From assembly GCA_028641055.1 (NCBI GenBank), contig CM054062.1, positions 139,294,682 through 139,358,681 of the forward strand: DNA of 64,000 nt, given 5' to 3'. Positions 32,335 through 44,900 of the stretch are shown one piece after another. The stretch's first letter is position 1, and each line of letters begins with the position of its first letter. This DNA comes from Alopecurus myosuroides. Its lineage: Eukaryota > Streptophyta > Magnoliopsida > Poales > Poaceae. Below the pieces are notes generated by a model. The model was not told the origin of the DNA, made no database searches, and saw only the letters and a list, made by a program, of their open reading frames with translations. A program made the position numbers and the translations under genes.

Positions 32335-35300
32335 TTAGTTCTTCGTGGACACCGGTCCCGAACTGGCGTGACCGGTGCACATTCTCCACACGTTAGACTT
32401 TTTCATGATGAGTACCGGGTTTGCTAGCCAACCCGGGTAAGGTGTTTCCATGACACGGCCGGTTGTGAGTAACCCGGCAGCTTCTTCTTCTGTGGCGGAT
32501 TGTTTGGAGGGGTCATCCTTGACAAAAGCCACCATTTTAGCATCTTGTGTTACCTTGGATTTTGCTCGTTCGTCTTCAGTACTCGGCCTTTTTGATGTGG
32601 CTCTACCCTCCGGGTCTGCTTGAGACCGGTACTGCTTGAGTTCTTCTTTTCTACAGGCCTGCTCGGCCATTGCTGCATCTCCTTCATCGCATTCAGCTGC
32701 TATGTCTCGATTTCCATGTATGGTAATGGTCTTCTTGGGACCCGGGATTTTTAGCTGTAGATATACGTAACACGGCCTAGCCATGAATTTGGCGTAAGCC
32801 GGCCTTCCAAATAACGCGTGATAAGGGCTGCGCAATTTGACTACCTCAAAGGTAAGCCACTCAATTCGATAGTTATCCTTTGACTCTCCAAAGGCTACCT
32901 CCAATGCGATTTTTCCCTCGGGGCATGCTGAATGACCCGGCACTATCCCATGAAAAACTGTTGAGCTTTTTTGCAGCTGAGATTCCTTGAGACCCATGCG
33001 TAGGAAGGTTTCCCAATACAGTATGTTGATGCTGCTTCCACCATCCATTAAAACCTTTTTCAGTTCGTACCCATTGACTTGCGGTGCGACTACTAGTGCC
33101 AAGACTCCTGGGTGCTCCACTCTTTCTGGGTGATCCCTTCTGCTCCATGTTACCTCCTGTTCTGACCATCTCAAGTACCTTGGGACAGCTAACGAAACTG
33201 AGTTGACCGCTTGCTTCAGTATCTTTTTATCCTTGTTAGAGCCTCCTGTGGTATGCACATGATATTGACCCAATTGTTTGGGGTTAGCCTGGAAACCTCC
33301 TGCCCCCCCTTGGTTATTACCTTGATTTCCGGCCGCCGGATTACCGGCTGGGGGTGGGCCGTTGCCCGGGTTTGCCCCTGGACCCGGTCCTCCTCCCCGT
33401 CCTGCACCTCGCATAGCTCTGTGCACTTCCTCATTTTTCCATCTTTGTAAATCGGCGCACTGTTCTAGGGAGTGGTTAGCTGGCCTGCCATTCCTACTGT
33501 GCTTCGGGCATGCCATCCTGAATATGTCCCAATTGTTACCCGGCCTTGGTGGACCTTGATAGTTTCCTCCATTGTGGTTACCTTCGTTGAAATTTCCTTC
33601 TGCTCTGGGCCTCGAAGACCCGGCTTCTGTATTGGCGACAAACTCGGAGCCTCCTTCGAACGGGCGCTTGTTCTGGCTATTTCCGTTATTACCTGATGCT
33701 GGTCCATTGCCGGTTCTTCCGTTATTGCTTGTGTTTGCTTTTACCTTCTTGTCATCAGCTTCTTCTTCTGTAGTATCTGTCGCAGCGTGTTTGTTGCACG
33801 CATCCATCAATTCTCCCATTGTAACTTCCGACGCATTTCGACTGGACTTCATGCGAGTTAACTTTTGCACTAAAGGTATATACTTGCATGTTTTTGCCAT
33901 GGCCTGTAGTGCATCCTTGGGCTGGATATCCGTGGATGAGTGGAGTATCTCCATAACCCGGCGCACCCAACTACGCGCCGATTCTCCCTTCTTCTGGACG
34001 CATCGCTCTAGATCATCAATAGTGAATAATTTCCTGCATGTCCCGTGAAAGTGCTTGACAAACGCGGTCTTCAATTCCTCCCAAGACTTGATCGATCCTT
34101 CCGGCAAATTGGTGAACCACAATTTTGCTGCTCCTTCCGACATCATCAGGTACATGAACTTGGCTTGGAGGTTCTCGGACGCGTTGCGAATTGACATTGC
34201 CATCTCGTAACTGCTTAACCATGTTTCGGGATCCATAGTTGGCTCATAATTCACTACTTTCCCTGGCTCTTTGAATTTTTCCGGGTAAGGTTCAGCTCTG
34301 ATATTGTCCGAGAGACACTTAGGCCCTGCAAGAACGGTTGAGGCCGGCCTGGCTCTAGAAACGTGTGATACCGCGGGGGGCGCGGCTGGGCGCGATGCTG
34401 CGGGAAGTCCATGCGCTGCAGACCCGGCCGCGACCCTCCGAGCCCTAGAACTGTCCACGACGGCCTGTGCTGCTGATGCTGTCTGAGCGCGGGGAGGAGG
34501 CGGCATTTGCTGCTGCTCTTCCCTCCGTCGCGCTGAACTTGTTTGGATATTCCCTTGCTGTTGACTGACGTATGGCGTCCCGTGCATACCGCTTCTGTGA
34601 TCCGGATAATTGGCTTGCTGTGCCACCGCAGTGTGCAACAGATCGATGGCTTGCCGAGTCTTCTCTGCATGGGGCGACTCTCCCACAGGGATTTGATTCA
34701 ACGCGAGTGTCGCTGCATATACATTGTCCATGGGGTTATTGTAGTGGCCGGCTGGTGTGCGGAACCGTGATGGTGGCGGTGGTGGTAGATCGTTGCCGGT
34801 TGTGACTCTAGTTTGTGGTGGGGGTAACCCGGCCCGCTCATTCGCCGGATGTGTCGCTGCTGTCACCTGTTGGGGTGCGGTTCCCTGGTTCACCACTGGT
34901 ATCGGCTGGTCCTGAGGTGTAACGAATAAATTAGCCGGATTAATAACCCCGCCCATTGCTGGTAACCTGGTGTGGTGCCTTTGATGTATTCTAGACGTTT
35001 CCTCTCGGAGCCGGGTTTCCAACGCATCTAGCTCACGCCGCCGCGTGGCCATCCCTTGCCTTTCTGCCTCTACCTGCCTTCTTTGCTGCTCCAGCGCACG
35101 ACGAGCCACATCCAGATCCCTGACAAGTTCCGCTGCGTTTTCCGGAGTGATAACCGTTGCGAGAACCGTGGGGTCTAGAATCAGATTATTATCGAATAAG
35201 GCCGGGTGGCGCGGGTTCGAAGGACCCGCCCCTGGTGTCCGGTTTTCTAAGAATCCGAACGTATTTGCATGCAACTCCTCATCCGCTGCCCTGCTGGTTA

Positions 35301-35865
35301 CTGATGCCGACTCTCCATCAACCCGGGCCACGACCGGGTCTCCGTTAGCCGTGCCCTGTCGCTGGGCCACTGCCTGAGCCGCCCCGACTGATGCTGCGGT
35401 TGCGTTTCCTTGGTTGGCCGCGGGGGCCGCATAGACTGCAACTCGGCGGACGATATCCGGTGTAAATTCATGCTGTTCTTCCTCACCGTTCTCCTCATAC
35501 CGGTTTTCCAGTAGATCCAGGATAGACCCGGTATCATCTTCTCTTTCGGCCCGGTCGCGTGGGGTCCATGCCGGCTCCTCCGGCTGTTCCTACTCCGCGA
35601 TGGGTTCTTCTGCCGGATGTGTCGTTCCAATCGATTCTTCATCATCTGATCGGATAGACGTGGCTTTTCCTGGCATAGAATCAGATCCAATGTTGTCAGG
35701 GATCGAATTGGAAGCACATACCATACCAATGAAGACGTTGATCCGGCCGATCGTCACGACGGATCCGGATTCGAGGTGATCCGACTCCGGCCCCCAGCCG
35801 GAATCGTCCACCATCTTTTCTCCTTCGTGGTCGATGTAGATTTCGCCGATGACGAGATTCTCCAT
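32335..35865 (-). pseudogene. Gag-protease of element C with a reverse transcriptase stump; one nonsense codon
   Basis: First ATG after the primer-binding site is at 35865 (MENLVIGEIYIDHEGEK). A TAG at 35590-35592 interrupts the frame, which continues in register through MAQRQ (35370) to the end, leaving a 1011-codon open part. A coiled-coil-like stretch (RRALEQQRRQVEAERQ) precedes the capsid region (EGAAKLWFTNLPEGSIKSW). A Cys/His cluster CPKHSRNG...NHSLEQC lies at 33457-33510. The protease active site is DGG (33037-33045) instead of DTG/DSG, as in Tat-type elements. The frame then enters reverse transcriptase (YPGWLANPVLIMKKSN, WRMC near 32376-32434) and stops about 15 codons later in unrelated sequence. 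No YLDD, RNase H or integrase remains. Readthrough of the TAG or internal initiation would still give capsid protein. Confidence 0.85.
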
Positions 35866-35910
35866 GCCCTTCCGAGCTTCTCCCGTGATGTAAACACCTT
35901 TGGACGCAGT

Positions 35911-35929
35911 CCCCACGGTGGGCGCCAAC
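35911..35929 (-). other. Primer-binding site of element C
   Basis: Minus-strand GTTGGCGCCCACCGTGGGG immediately after the LTR terminus CACGACA. This fixes the element's orientation and makes 35930-36469 the 5' LTR. The primer tRNA was not identified with confidence. Confidence 0.75.
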
Positions 35930-36469
35930 TGTCGTGGGATTATCACGGAAGACGTTACCGGGGGTAACTGATCTTGGGGCAAGACGACACAGGCGTTTGG
36001 GAGAGGGTTTAGCTAAGAGGAAAACATGATGGAACTCGATCTGGTAGCCGGCAATCAAGTCGCCGAGTCTCCGATCTCAATATATTAACTCAACTCTCGT
36101 GTTACACTGGAACTCGATCTGGTAGCCGGCAATCAAGTCGCCGAGTCTCCGATCTCAATATATTAACTCAACTCTCCGATCTCACGCGATATTGCTAGAA
36201 CTCTTGGATCTCTGTCTAAAACTAAACCTGGAGGTCGGTTTATAAAGCACCCGTACCCCCTGGCTTATTCCCCAAGGCGCACCCTGGATCCTACCCGGAC
36301 ACGGCGCACAAACCCTAGCTTTCCTTTACAATAACCCACAACCCGGGTTGCTGGGCCTACAAACTTGGGCCTCCACAAGCTTCCTTATCCTTAGCCGGAT
36401 CCTACGCACCGTCCTTTGGGCCGGGTTACTCCTTGGAGTTTGGCCTACCGGGTTATCATCCCCCCGTCA
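35930..36469 (-). repeat. 5' LTR of element C (540 bp), with internal duplication
   Basis: Same ends as the 3' LTR. TATA box TTTATAAA at 36239-36246. A 68-bp segment is present twice (36031-36098 and 36109-36176) in this copy only, which accounts for the extra 61 bp net. Confidence 0.88.
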
Positions 36470-37950
36470 CTAATGTTATTGTTAAATAATAATTTGATGA
36501 TAAGGCACCGGCAGGAGGCCCTGTGTGGTTTTGAGGTCTGCTAGTGTCGACCCTAATAGGAAAAGGGTCTTGTCTACTGATCCATGATGAGCGCACTACC
36601 CGCATGTGGGAAGCGAGTATGGGCGCCCCCTCAATTTGATTCGATTCGCATCTCGTCCAAATCGCCTCATTTAGTTCGTGTTTTCCATTTGCCGCATGCA
36701 TGTTTTTGCGAGCCCAGCGCAGGGTGGAACTTTTGTAGTCGGCATATAGGGGGACACGGTCTTAGAGTGCTATGAGGGTCCCTTTTCTTCGGGGCTTGAT
36801 TAGCCGTGCGCCCAAGATGCTTTGGGCTTGATGCGAAGAAGAGTTGAGTTGTGTTGAGTGCCCCGCTTGGTGGGAGGCATCCCATCTGGCGGGTTATTCA
36901 TACGTGTACGGCCAAATTGGTGCAACCCTGCAGGGATAATCTTCTCGAGAAGCCGTGTTTTCCGCGGTTATGGTTAACTTGGTGAAAGTACTGGCTAACA
37001 AGTACTCAGGACAACTTAAACCTAATGATTCACAATCTCCCACCCAATGATTAACAACTTGACTAGTAATAGGATTATTGACACAACAACTTGATTCATC
37101 TTTAATCCAACCGTGTGAGTTATCCTCGGATTGCTTCTTTGGATAAGGGGCGAGATCCAGGATGGGTTTGTTTGAAGTTATCTTTCAGTTGGTTACAATA
37201 CTCGATCTTATCTTCTTTCTGTTAGCCGGTTGTGATAGAATCTATGTAGTTGGTTAGCGCAGCCAGTTGCAGCATCCTTTATATCTCCTTTCTTCCGTTG
37301 AACCCAAGGCATCTGTGCTTGGTGTTGACGGGCTACACTTTGGTGAACTGTGAGTCTTGCTTGCCAGTACATCTATGTACTGACCCCTTTGGGGTTGTGG
37401 TTTCCGCAAACTACGCTTACGAGGATCCAGGTGACGGCTACTACGTGGAGTTTGACGAGGCTGCTGACGAGTAGGTAGTGGACCCGGGCAGGATCCGAGA
37501 CTACGTGGATGGGCTCCGTCTTTATTTCAGTTTCCGGCTTCTTAAGCCTATTTGGATTTGTCTGTACTCAGACCCCCTTTGAATGCTTCCGCTGAGATGT
37601 AATGATGTTATGTTTGGACATGTGTCCTCTGGATGATTGTATTTGCTATCTCTGCTCTAGTGAGAGCTATTTGCAACTTATTTCAATCTTTTGTGTCTTA
37701 GAGATATGTTGTGCTATCATTCTGTTACAAGCCGTTGACGTACCATGTGTGTATGGTATGAAGTACGTCAATGGTAGTGTCCTGATTTCTATGGGATAGT
37801 TTACGTCGACGCTGAACAGATAGGGGTTGGTTGTCACACATACGTGTGTTGGCCTACTCGTAAGAGGACGCGGGTGCCGGTAAGACCCGTAATCCAATCT
37901 ACTACTGTTCAACGGAACGGCGAGTATCCTTTAGAAGTCCGGGTGCGACA
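36470..37950 (+). repeat. LTR-b in plus orientation, right part
   Basis: Continuation of 24279-26443 after element C, running to the LTR terminus GGTGCGACA. It holds exon-like block Y (37410-37474) with its acceptor changed from CAG to CAA, and the 37-nt inverted repeat (37735-37771). It abuts LTR-b1 head to tail in opposite orientation. Confidence 0.88.
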
Positions 37951-40900
37951 TAAAGGATGCTGCAACTGGCTGCGCTAACCAACTACAGAGATTCTATCAC
38001 TTCCGGCTAACAGAAAGAAGATAAGATCGAGTATTGTAACCAACTGAAAGATAACTTCAAACAAACCCATCCTGGATCTCGCCCCTTATCCAAAGAAGCC
38101 ATCCGAGGATAACTCACACGGTTGGATTAAAGATGAATAAAGTTGTTGTGTCAATAATCCTAGTACTAGTCAAGTTGTTAATCATTGGGTGGGAGATTAT
38201 GAATCATTAGGTTTAAGTTGTCCTGAGTACTTGTTAGCCAGTACTTTCACCAAGTTAACCATAACCGCGGAAAACACGGCTTCTCGAGAAGATTATCCCT
38301 GCAGGGTTGCACCAATTTGGCCGTACACGTATGAATAACCCGCCAGATGGGATGCCTCCCACCAAGCGGGGCACTCAACACAACTCAACTCTTCTTCGCA
38401 TCAAGCCCAAAGCACCTTGGGCGCACGGCTAATCAAGCCCCGAAGAAAAGGGACCCTCATAGCACTCTAAGACCGTGTCCCCCTATATGCCGACTACAAA
38501 AGTTCCACCCTGCGCTGGGCTCGCAAAAACATGCATGCGGCAAATGGAAAACACGAACTAAATGAGGCGATTTGGACGAGATGCGAATCGAATCAAATTG
38601 AGGGGGGCGCCCATACTCGCTTCCCACATGCGGGTAGTGCGCTCATCATGGATCAGTAGACAAGACCCTTTTCCTATTAGGGTCGACACTAGCAGGCCTC
38701 AAAACCACACAGGGCCTCCTGCCGGTGCCTTATCATCAAATTATTATTTAACAATAACATTAGCATGATTGATTGATTAAACATCGAGCCCCCAGAACAT
38801 AATGAAAATAGTAACTGAAAGTAACGGGTAACAGACTCGAGCAAAACAACCTAAGCATGCTAGTAAGACACTGGCTCGAACAAAGGGGTTGTAGGAGTGG
38901 AGGTGGGGCAATATCAGGGTTAAGGGATTCATGTGATAGGTTCGTAACAGAAACAACTACTACTATGGCTTAGCAGAAGTAGACAACGGAAAGTATCGGT
39001 AACCAAGGTTGAAAGGAACACAGTGGTTCATGTGAGTGATAACTTGCCTGCAAACTCAGCAGCCGGGTACTGAGCTAGATCCTCAGAAGGGGTGCTGTAA
39101 AGATCGTCTGTCTCAACGTCGTCGTCTATTCGAGAAGAAGCAAACAAACAAGACAGAAATAAAAACAATCAATATCATGGCATAGTGCACAATCATGGGA
39201 TGATGCATGTCAGGTTAATAGATGCATCAAAATAACCTAGTGGACATGGTAACACAATTTAAATGGACCCATATGCAATTGTATTGCATATGGAAAAGGT
39301 CCATGCATTAGGGTGGAAACAATTGGACTACAATTAATTATCATGTGAAAGTTTGTTTAGCATGATGCATGCATGATGATAACAACAAAATAACAACAAT
39401 AGATGCAAGTGGAAAAGGATTTTAACAAGTTTGGAAATTATTTATTAAGTTTGGAAATTTTTGGTTACTTAAACATGTCACACAAGCATTTGTTGTTTTC
39501 ATCAATTTAAAGTGTTCAAAACAAATAACAAAATTCATATTTGAAAAGAATACCAAATTTTAGTTGGATTACATGTTTCAAATTTTGAAAAGGAGTTAAG
39601 ATGAATTTATTATGACTTAAACAATATTAAACAAGTTTGAAATGAATTTAAAACAAGCATGAATTTTATTTGAATTTTATTTGTTCAAAACATAAATTCA
39701 AACTCACATTTGAAAAGTTCATAATTTTCTTGTTTGAAAACATATTTTGCATGTTCAAAAATAATTTATTTTGAGCAAGTTATGATTTTAGCAAAATTTA
39801 AATGAATTAAACAAGGTTTAAATTATTTAGGCAATTTAAATTATTCAAACCCTTAAACAAAATTTATATTTGAAAAGTTTATTTGAAATAGCATGGAAAA
39901 CATATTTTATTTGCATTATTTGAATTAAGAATGAATTAGTTATGAATTTTAGCAAATTGCAATTGAATTATTTGAATTCAAATTTGAATTGCATTTGGAA
40001 ATTTCAAAACAGTAAACAAATGTTACCAATAGGTAGAGATTTAAATTTAGACCAGTGCACATATTTTATTTTTATTAATTGGAGTATTAAAATAAAAGTT
40101 ATTATAAAATTACTTCCAGGGACCAAACTGCAATTTTAATGGACTTGGATTAAAACAGAAACGTGCAGGAATATTTTTGTTACCGCGTGTTCACCTAACC
40201 ACAGCCACTGCCCGTGGGCCACTGGGCCACTGTACGCTGGCATGGACACGGTGTGGCTGACAGGGGGCCCTCCCTGTCAGCGCTGCGGCCAAAAAAGAGT
40301 GGGATTTTATCCCGAGCGAGGCCAGGGCTCGAACCCTGGACCTCACCCTGCGCGCGCTGTGCCTGAACCAGTGCGGTGCTTTCGTTTTGTTGTCAGTTAA
40401 CAGGGCGCGGGGAGGATAAGGTTACAAACTCGCTGAAACTTTAACTGACGAACGAATCCTTCTGCACTTCGTCAGAGAAGAGGTCACCGGCGGCGATCGC
40501 CGTTGCTACCGTGCCCGTGTTGCTGCTGGGTGGTTTGGTGATGCATGTGCAGCGTGCTTGCGAGCAGATACCGAGGGGGAGAGGGAGGAGATGGCGGTGA
40601 TCACCGTGGAGTTTCAGAAGATGAACGACGGTGAGGTGGACGCCGCGGACAGGGACGAGGACGGCGGCGTGGAAGCAGCTGCTTGTAGGCGTCGTGCAGG
40701 TGTCGGGGTGGACGAGGAAGACACGGCGGCTCGATTCCCGCGATCAGATCACGACGAAGGGCCCTGCAACGATGACGGCGACCACGGGTTCAGCGAATGG
40801 CGCCACGGTGGCCGGAGACGTCGAGGACCGCGGCATCAAACCAGAGGATTACCGAGCTTGAGAAGGTGTTGTCGAGGGAGAGGAGGAAGCGGCGGAGCGA

Positions 40901-41930
40901 TTGCGGTGGCTAAGTGGGGTGGTGGTGCGACGAGGAGACGGTGACAGCCATGGATTCAGGCGGAGGAGATCGGCGGCGAGGTTGTAGAGAGGGAGAGAGC
41001 GATGGCAGAGAGGGAAAATCGGCGGCGCGAGCTCAGGGAACGAGGGAGGCTAGGGTTATGCGGCGCCAGGGGGGTCTAGGGGTAGATATAGGGCTAGGGG
41101 TTGGCTCCTGGCCGTCGGGATGCGCGGCTGCCGCCGTGGCACCGGCCGATGAGCCGCCGTACAGGGGAAAGACGACGGGGGGCGGCTGCGAAGGGGTACC
41201 GGGCCAGGTGGGCTGGCTGCGCGCGAGGAATAGGGAAAAAAATGGGCTGGGCTGTTGCTAGCTGCCGCGCGCGCTGGCTTTTCTCCTTCTTTTTTTTTGC
41301 TCTGCAGTTTTTTTTTTGTAGCAAAAGAAAATGGAAGCAATTGATGGGTTTTTGAGTTGCTAAAATTTTGGAAAAATTCATGTGAATTTGTTAGTTCAAT
41401 ATCTACCCTTTGACAACTTAGGTTTCTGGAAAATTCAAATTTATTTGCTGTTTTGTAAATTGGTTTGAATTTAAATAATTTGCAAATTAATTGATTAATA
41501 TAGAAACAACAAATTTAATAGGGTGAACCCTATTATTAATTGGATTAAAAAAAATATTAGAATAGTTTGGTAGTTTTCATGACTTGGAATTTGGTGCTGT
41601 TTGAAAGTTTCTGATTGAATTTGAATTACCCTTAGGAATTAATGGTTTGATTAAACCCTCATTTTTAATAGTTGACCACTATGAAACAAATGGAAACAAA
41701 ATGAGATTTGGTTTGAACTTTTGATTTGAAAAATATTGTAACATGACAATTATGAAACACATCATTTGAATTTGTTTGAAATTCAATTATGAAAACAGAA
41801 TAAAAAACAGATGCAAAACAAATAGTAAACAAATGCAAACAAGGAAACAAATATGATGACATGATGCAATACTTTAATTAAACATGAAATCAAACATTCT
41901 AAGGGATGTTTTCATACTTGGGATGTTACA
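37951..41930 (-). repeat. LTR-b1 (3' LTR of element 2), U5 end missing
   Basis: Nearly identical to LTR-b2 from its internal ATAAAGGATGC position onward, so about 670 bp of the U5 end (including block Y and the inverted repeat) are absent. Block X is at 39048-39125, the tRNA-like module at 40291-40378 and the TATA position at 41083-41090. The right end is followed by a polypurine tract (41936-41946, interrupted by one T). An antisense GC-rich ORF (40558-40944) is not believed. Confidence 0.88.
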
Positions 41931-41971
41931 AAACGCCCCCTCCCCCTGAAGGAATCGCGCCCCGAGATTCC

Positions 41972-44900
41972 TTACTGAGAAGTGAAAAGGTCCGGATACT
42001 TCTTGCGAAGATCCTCTTCGGTCTCCCATGTTGCCTCTTTATCGGAATGATGCGACCACTGCACTTTCAAGAACTTGGTGCTCTTGTTGCGAGTCTTACG
42101 CTCGGTCTCATCGAGAATACGAACAGGGTGCTCCTCATAAGATAGATCATCTTGCAGTTCAATGGAATCATGATCAACTGCACGATCTGGATCTTTGAAA
42201 CAATTCTTGAGCTGTGACACGTGGAACACATCGTGCACCTTGGATAGTTTTTCTGGAAGTTCAAGACGATAAGCATTTTCTGCCCGCCTTGAGAGAATGT
42301 TGAAAGGACCAATGTATCTTGGTGCAAGCTTTCCTTTCACACCAAAACGATGAGTGCCTCTGAGGGGAGTTACACGGAGATATGCCTTGTCACCAGGTGC
42401 ATAGATCATATCCCTGTGCTTGCTGTCATAGTAGCTTTTCTGACGAGACTGAGCAATCTTGAGATTGTCACGAATGATACGAACTTTCTCCTCGGCTTCC
42501 TTAACAATGTCAGGGCCTAAGAGTGAACGTTCACCAGCTCCAGACCAATTGATTGGACTCCTGCATCTGCGGCCATACAATGCCTCAAATGGTGCCATGC
42601 CTAGGCTTGCCTGGAAACTGTTGTTGTAGAAGAATTCAGCATATGGAAGGCAATCCTCCCATTTCATGCCAAAGGAGAGACCACATGCTCTGAGCATATC
42701 CTCGAGAATCTGATTGACTCTTTCGACTTGCCCTTGAGACTGAGGGTGATAAGCTGTGCTGAACAGAAGTTTGGTGCCCAATGCTTCTTGAAAACTCTTC
42801 CAGAAATGAGAAGTGAAGATACTTCCACGGTCTGAGCTTATTTCCAATGGAACACCATGAAGAGGAACAATCCTTGCTGTGTAGAGCTCTGCTAACTGGC
42901 TAGCTGAGATAGTTTCCTTGACAGCAAAGAAGTGAGCTACTTTAGTGAGACGATCAATAACAACGAAGATTGCATCGTTGCCCTTCTTGGACTTTGGAAA
43001 ACCAGTAACGAAGTCCATTTCAATCATGTCCCACTTCCAATCAGGAATTTTGAGAGGTTGGAGTAGACCGGCTGTTTTCTGATGGACTGCCTTAACACGT
43101 TGACAAACGTCGCATTCAGAAACGTATTGAGCAATTTCACGTTTCATGCCAGGCCACCAATACAGAGTATTGAGATCCTGGTACATCTTTGTACTTCCAG
43201 GGTGAATTGAGAGAGGAGTTTCATGAGCCTCCTTGAGAATGATATCTTTGAGACTTTGAATCTGAGGAACTGCAATGCGTCCTTCGAAGAACACAGTTCC
43301 CTTGTCATCAATTGAGAAGGACTTGAATTTATCGTTGCCTTCTTTGATGTGCTCTACAATCTTCTTGATTTCAGCATCATGAAGTTGTTCAGAACGAATC
43401 TTGTCCTCGAGTGTTGGACTGGCTGTCAAGCTAGCAAGGTAACCTTGAGGGACAAGACCAAGGTTCAGCTTCTGGAATTCTTCATGAAGTGGAGGTTGGC
43501 TTTCCATGATCATGAGATTATTGCAATAGGATTTGCGACTGAGAGCATCGGCCATAACATTAGCCTTGCCTGGAGTGTAAGAAATGGTGAGATCAAAGTC
43601 TTTAATCTTTTCAATCCATCTCCTTTGCCTGAGGTTTAGATCTGGTTGAGTGAAGATGTATTTCAGACTCTTATGATCGGAAAAGATTTCAGTTTTGTTA
43701 CCCAACAAGTATTGTCTCCATTTCTTGAGGGCAAACACAACTGCTGCAAGTTCAAGATCATGTGTGGGATAGTTTTGCTCATGTGCATTCAACTGACGTG
43801 AAGCATAAGCCACAACTTGACGTTCTTGCATAAGAACTGCACCTAGACCTTGGAGAGATGCATCGCAGAATATCTGGAAAGGTTTGGTAGTATCTGGGCC
43901 AACCAGAACTGGAGTAGAAGTGAGTTTAGTCTTCAAGAGATTGAAACTCTCATCACATTGTGGAGACCAAACGAACTTCTTGTCCTTCTTTGTGAGATCA
44001 GTGAGAGGTTTGGCAATCTTGGAAAAGTTTTGGACGAAACGACGGCAATAGCTAGCCAAGCCAAGAAAACTTCTGACTTGCTTTACCGTCTTAGGAGGTT
44101 TCCAATCAACAATTGCCTTAACCTTTTCCGGGTCAATGGCTATGCCTTTGGCAGAGATGATATGACCAAGGTAAGCAACTTATGGAATCCAGAACTCACA
44201 TTTGGAGAACTTGGCATATAGACGATGCTCGCGAAGTTTCATGAGAGTGAGACGAAGGTGTTCTCCATGCTCTTCCTCGGATTTTGAGTAGACCAGAATG
44301 TCATCAAGATATACCACAACGAACTTGTCGAGGTATTCATGGAAGACAGAATTCATGAGTCTTGAGAATGTCGCCGGTGCATTGGTGAGACCAAAGGACA
44401 TGACGGTGTATTCATATAGACCGTACCGAGTGGTGAAAGCTGTCTTAGGAATATCTTCCTTTCTGATCTTTATTTGATGGTAACCCATCCTCAAGTCCAA
44501 CTTTGAGAATATTGAGTTTCCAGCAAGTTGATCAAAAAGATCATCGATACGAGGAATTGGGTACTTGTTTTTGATGGTTTTCTCGTTGAGAGGACGATAG
44601 TCAACCACGAGTCTTTTTGTTTGATCCTTCTTGGCGACGAACAGAGTTGGGCAACCCCAAGTGGAGGAACTAGGCTGAATGTAACCTTTCTCCATGTACA
44701 TATCGATTTGCTCCTTCAACAATTTCAGTTCAGGAGGAGCTATCTTGTATGGATGCTTAGAGATTGGAGCAGTACCTAGTTCAAGCTCGATCACGAACTC
44801 AACTGCTCTGTCCGGAGGCATCCCTGGCAACTCTTCTGGAAAGACGTCAGGGAACTCACAAACCACCGGAACATTTTCAATTGCAGGAAGAGGTTTTGCA

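Larger units (their letters stand above)
26444..36469 (-). mobile_element. Element C: Tat-like LTR retrotransposon lacking most of pol, with an antisense gene
   Basis: A 10,026-bp insertion bounded by CTAAC (26439-26443) and CTAAT (36470-36474); the uninterrupted sister LTRs have CTAAT. The LTRs are 479 and 540 bp and differ by about four substitutions plus one internal duplication, so the insertion looks young. Minus-strand order: 5' LTR, tRNA-type primer-binding site, gag with protease, a 40-codon-scale stump of reverse transcriptase, then non-coding DNA and 3' LTR. The rest of reverse transcriptase, all RNase H and integrase are absent, so movement would need enzymes in trans. A spliced gene on the plus strand fills the place between gag and the 3' LTR. 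The Tat-lineage call rests on the DGG protease, the primer-binding site and the antisense ORF. Confidence 0.88.

Noticed and set aside
40558..40944. A 128-codon ORF repeated in several LTR-b copies (also 51040-51426, 58582-58968 and, on the minus strand, 24231-24644)
   Set aside because: It is antisense to the LTR promoter, lies in GC-rich leader sequence, has low-complexity composition, and its conservation follows from the near-identity of the LTR copies.
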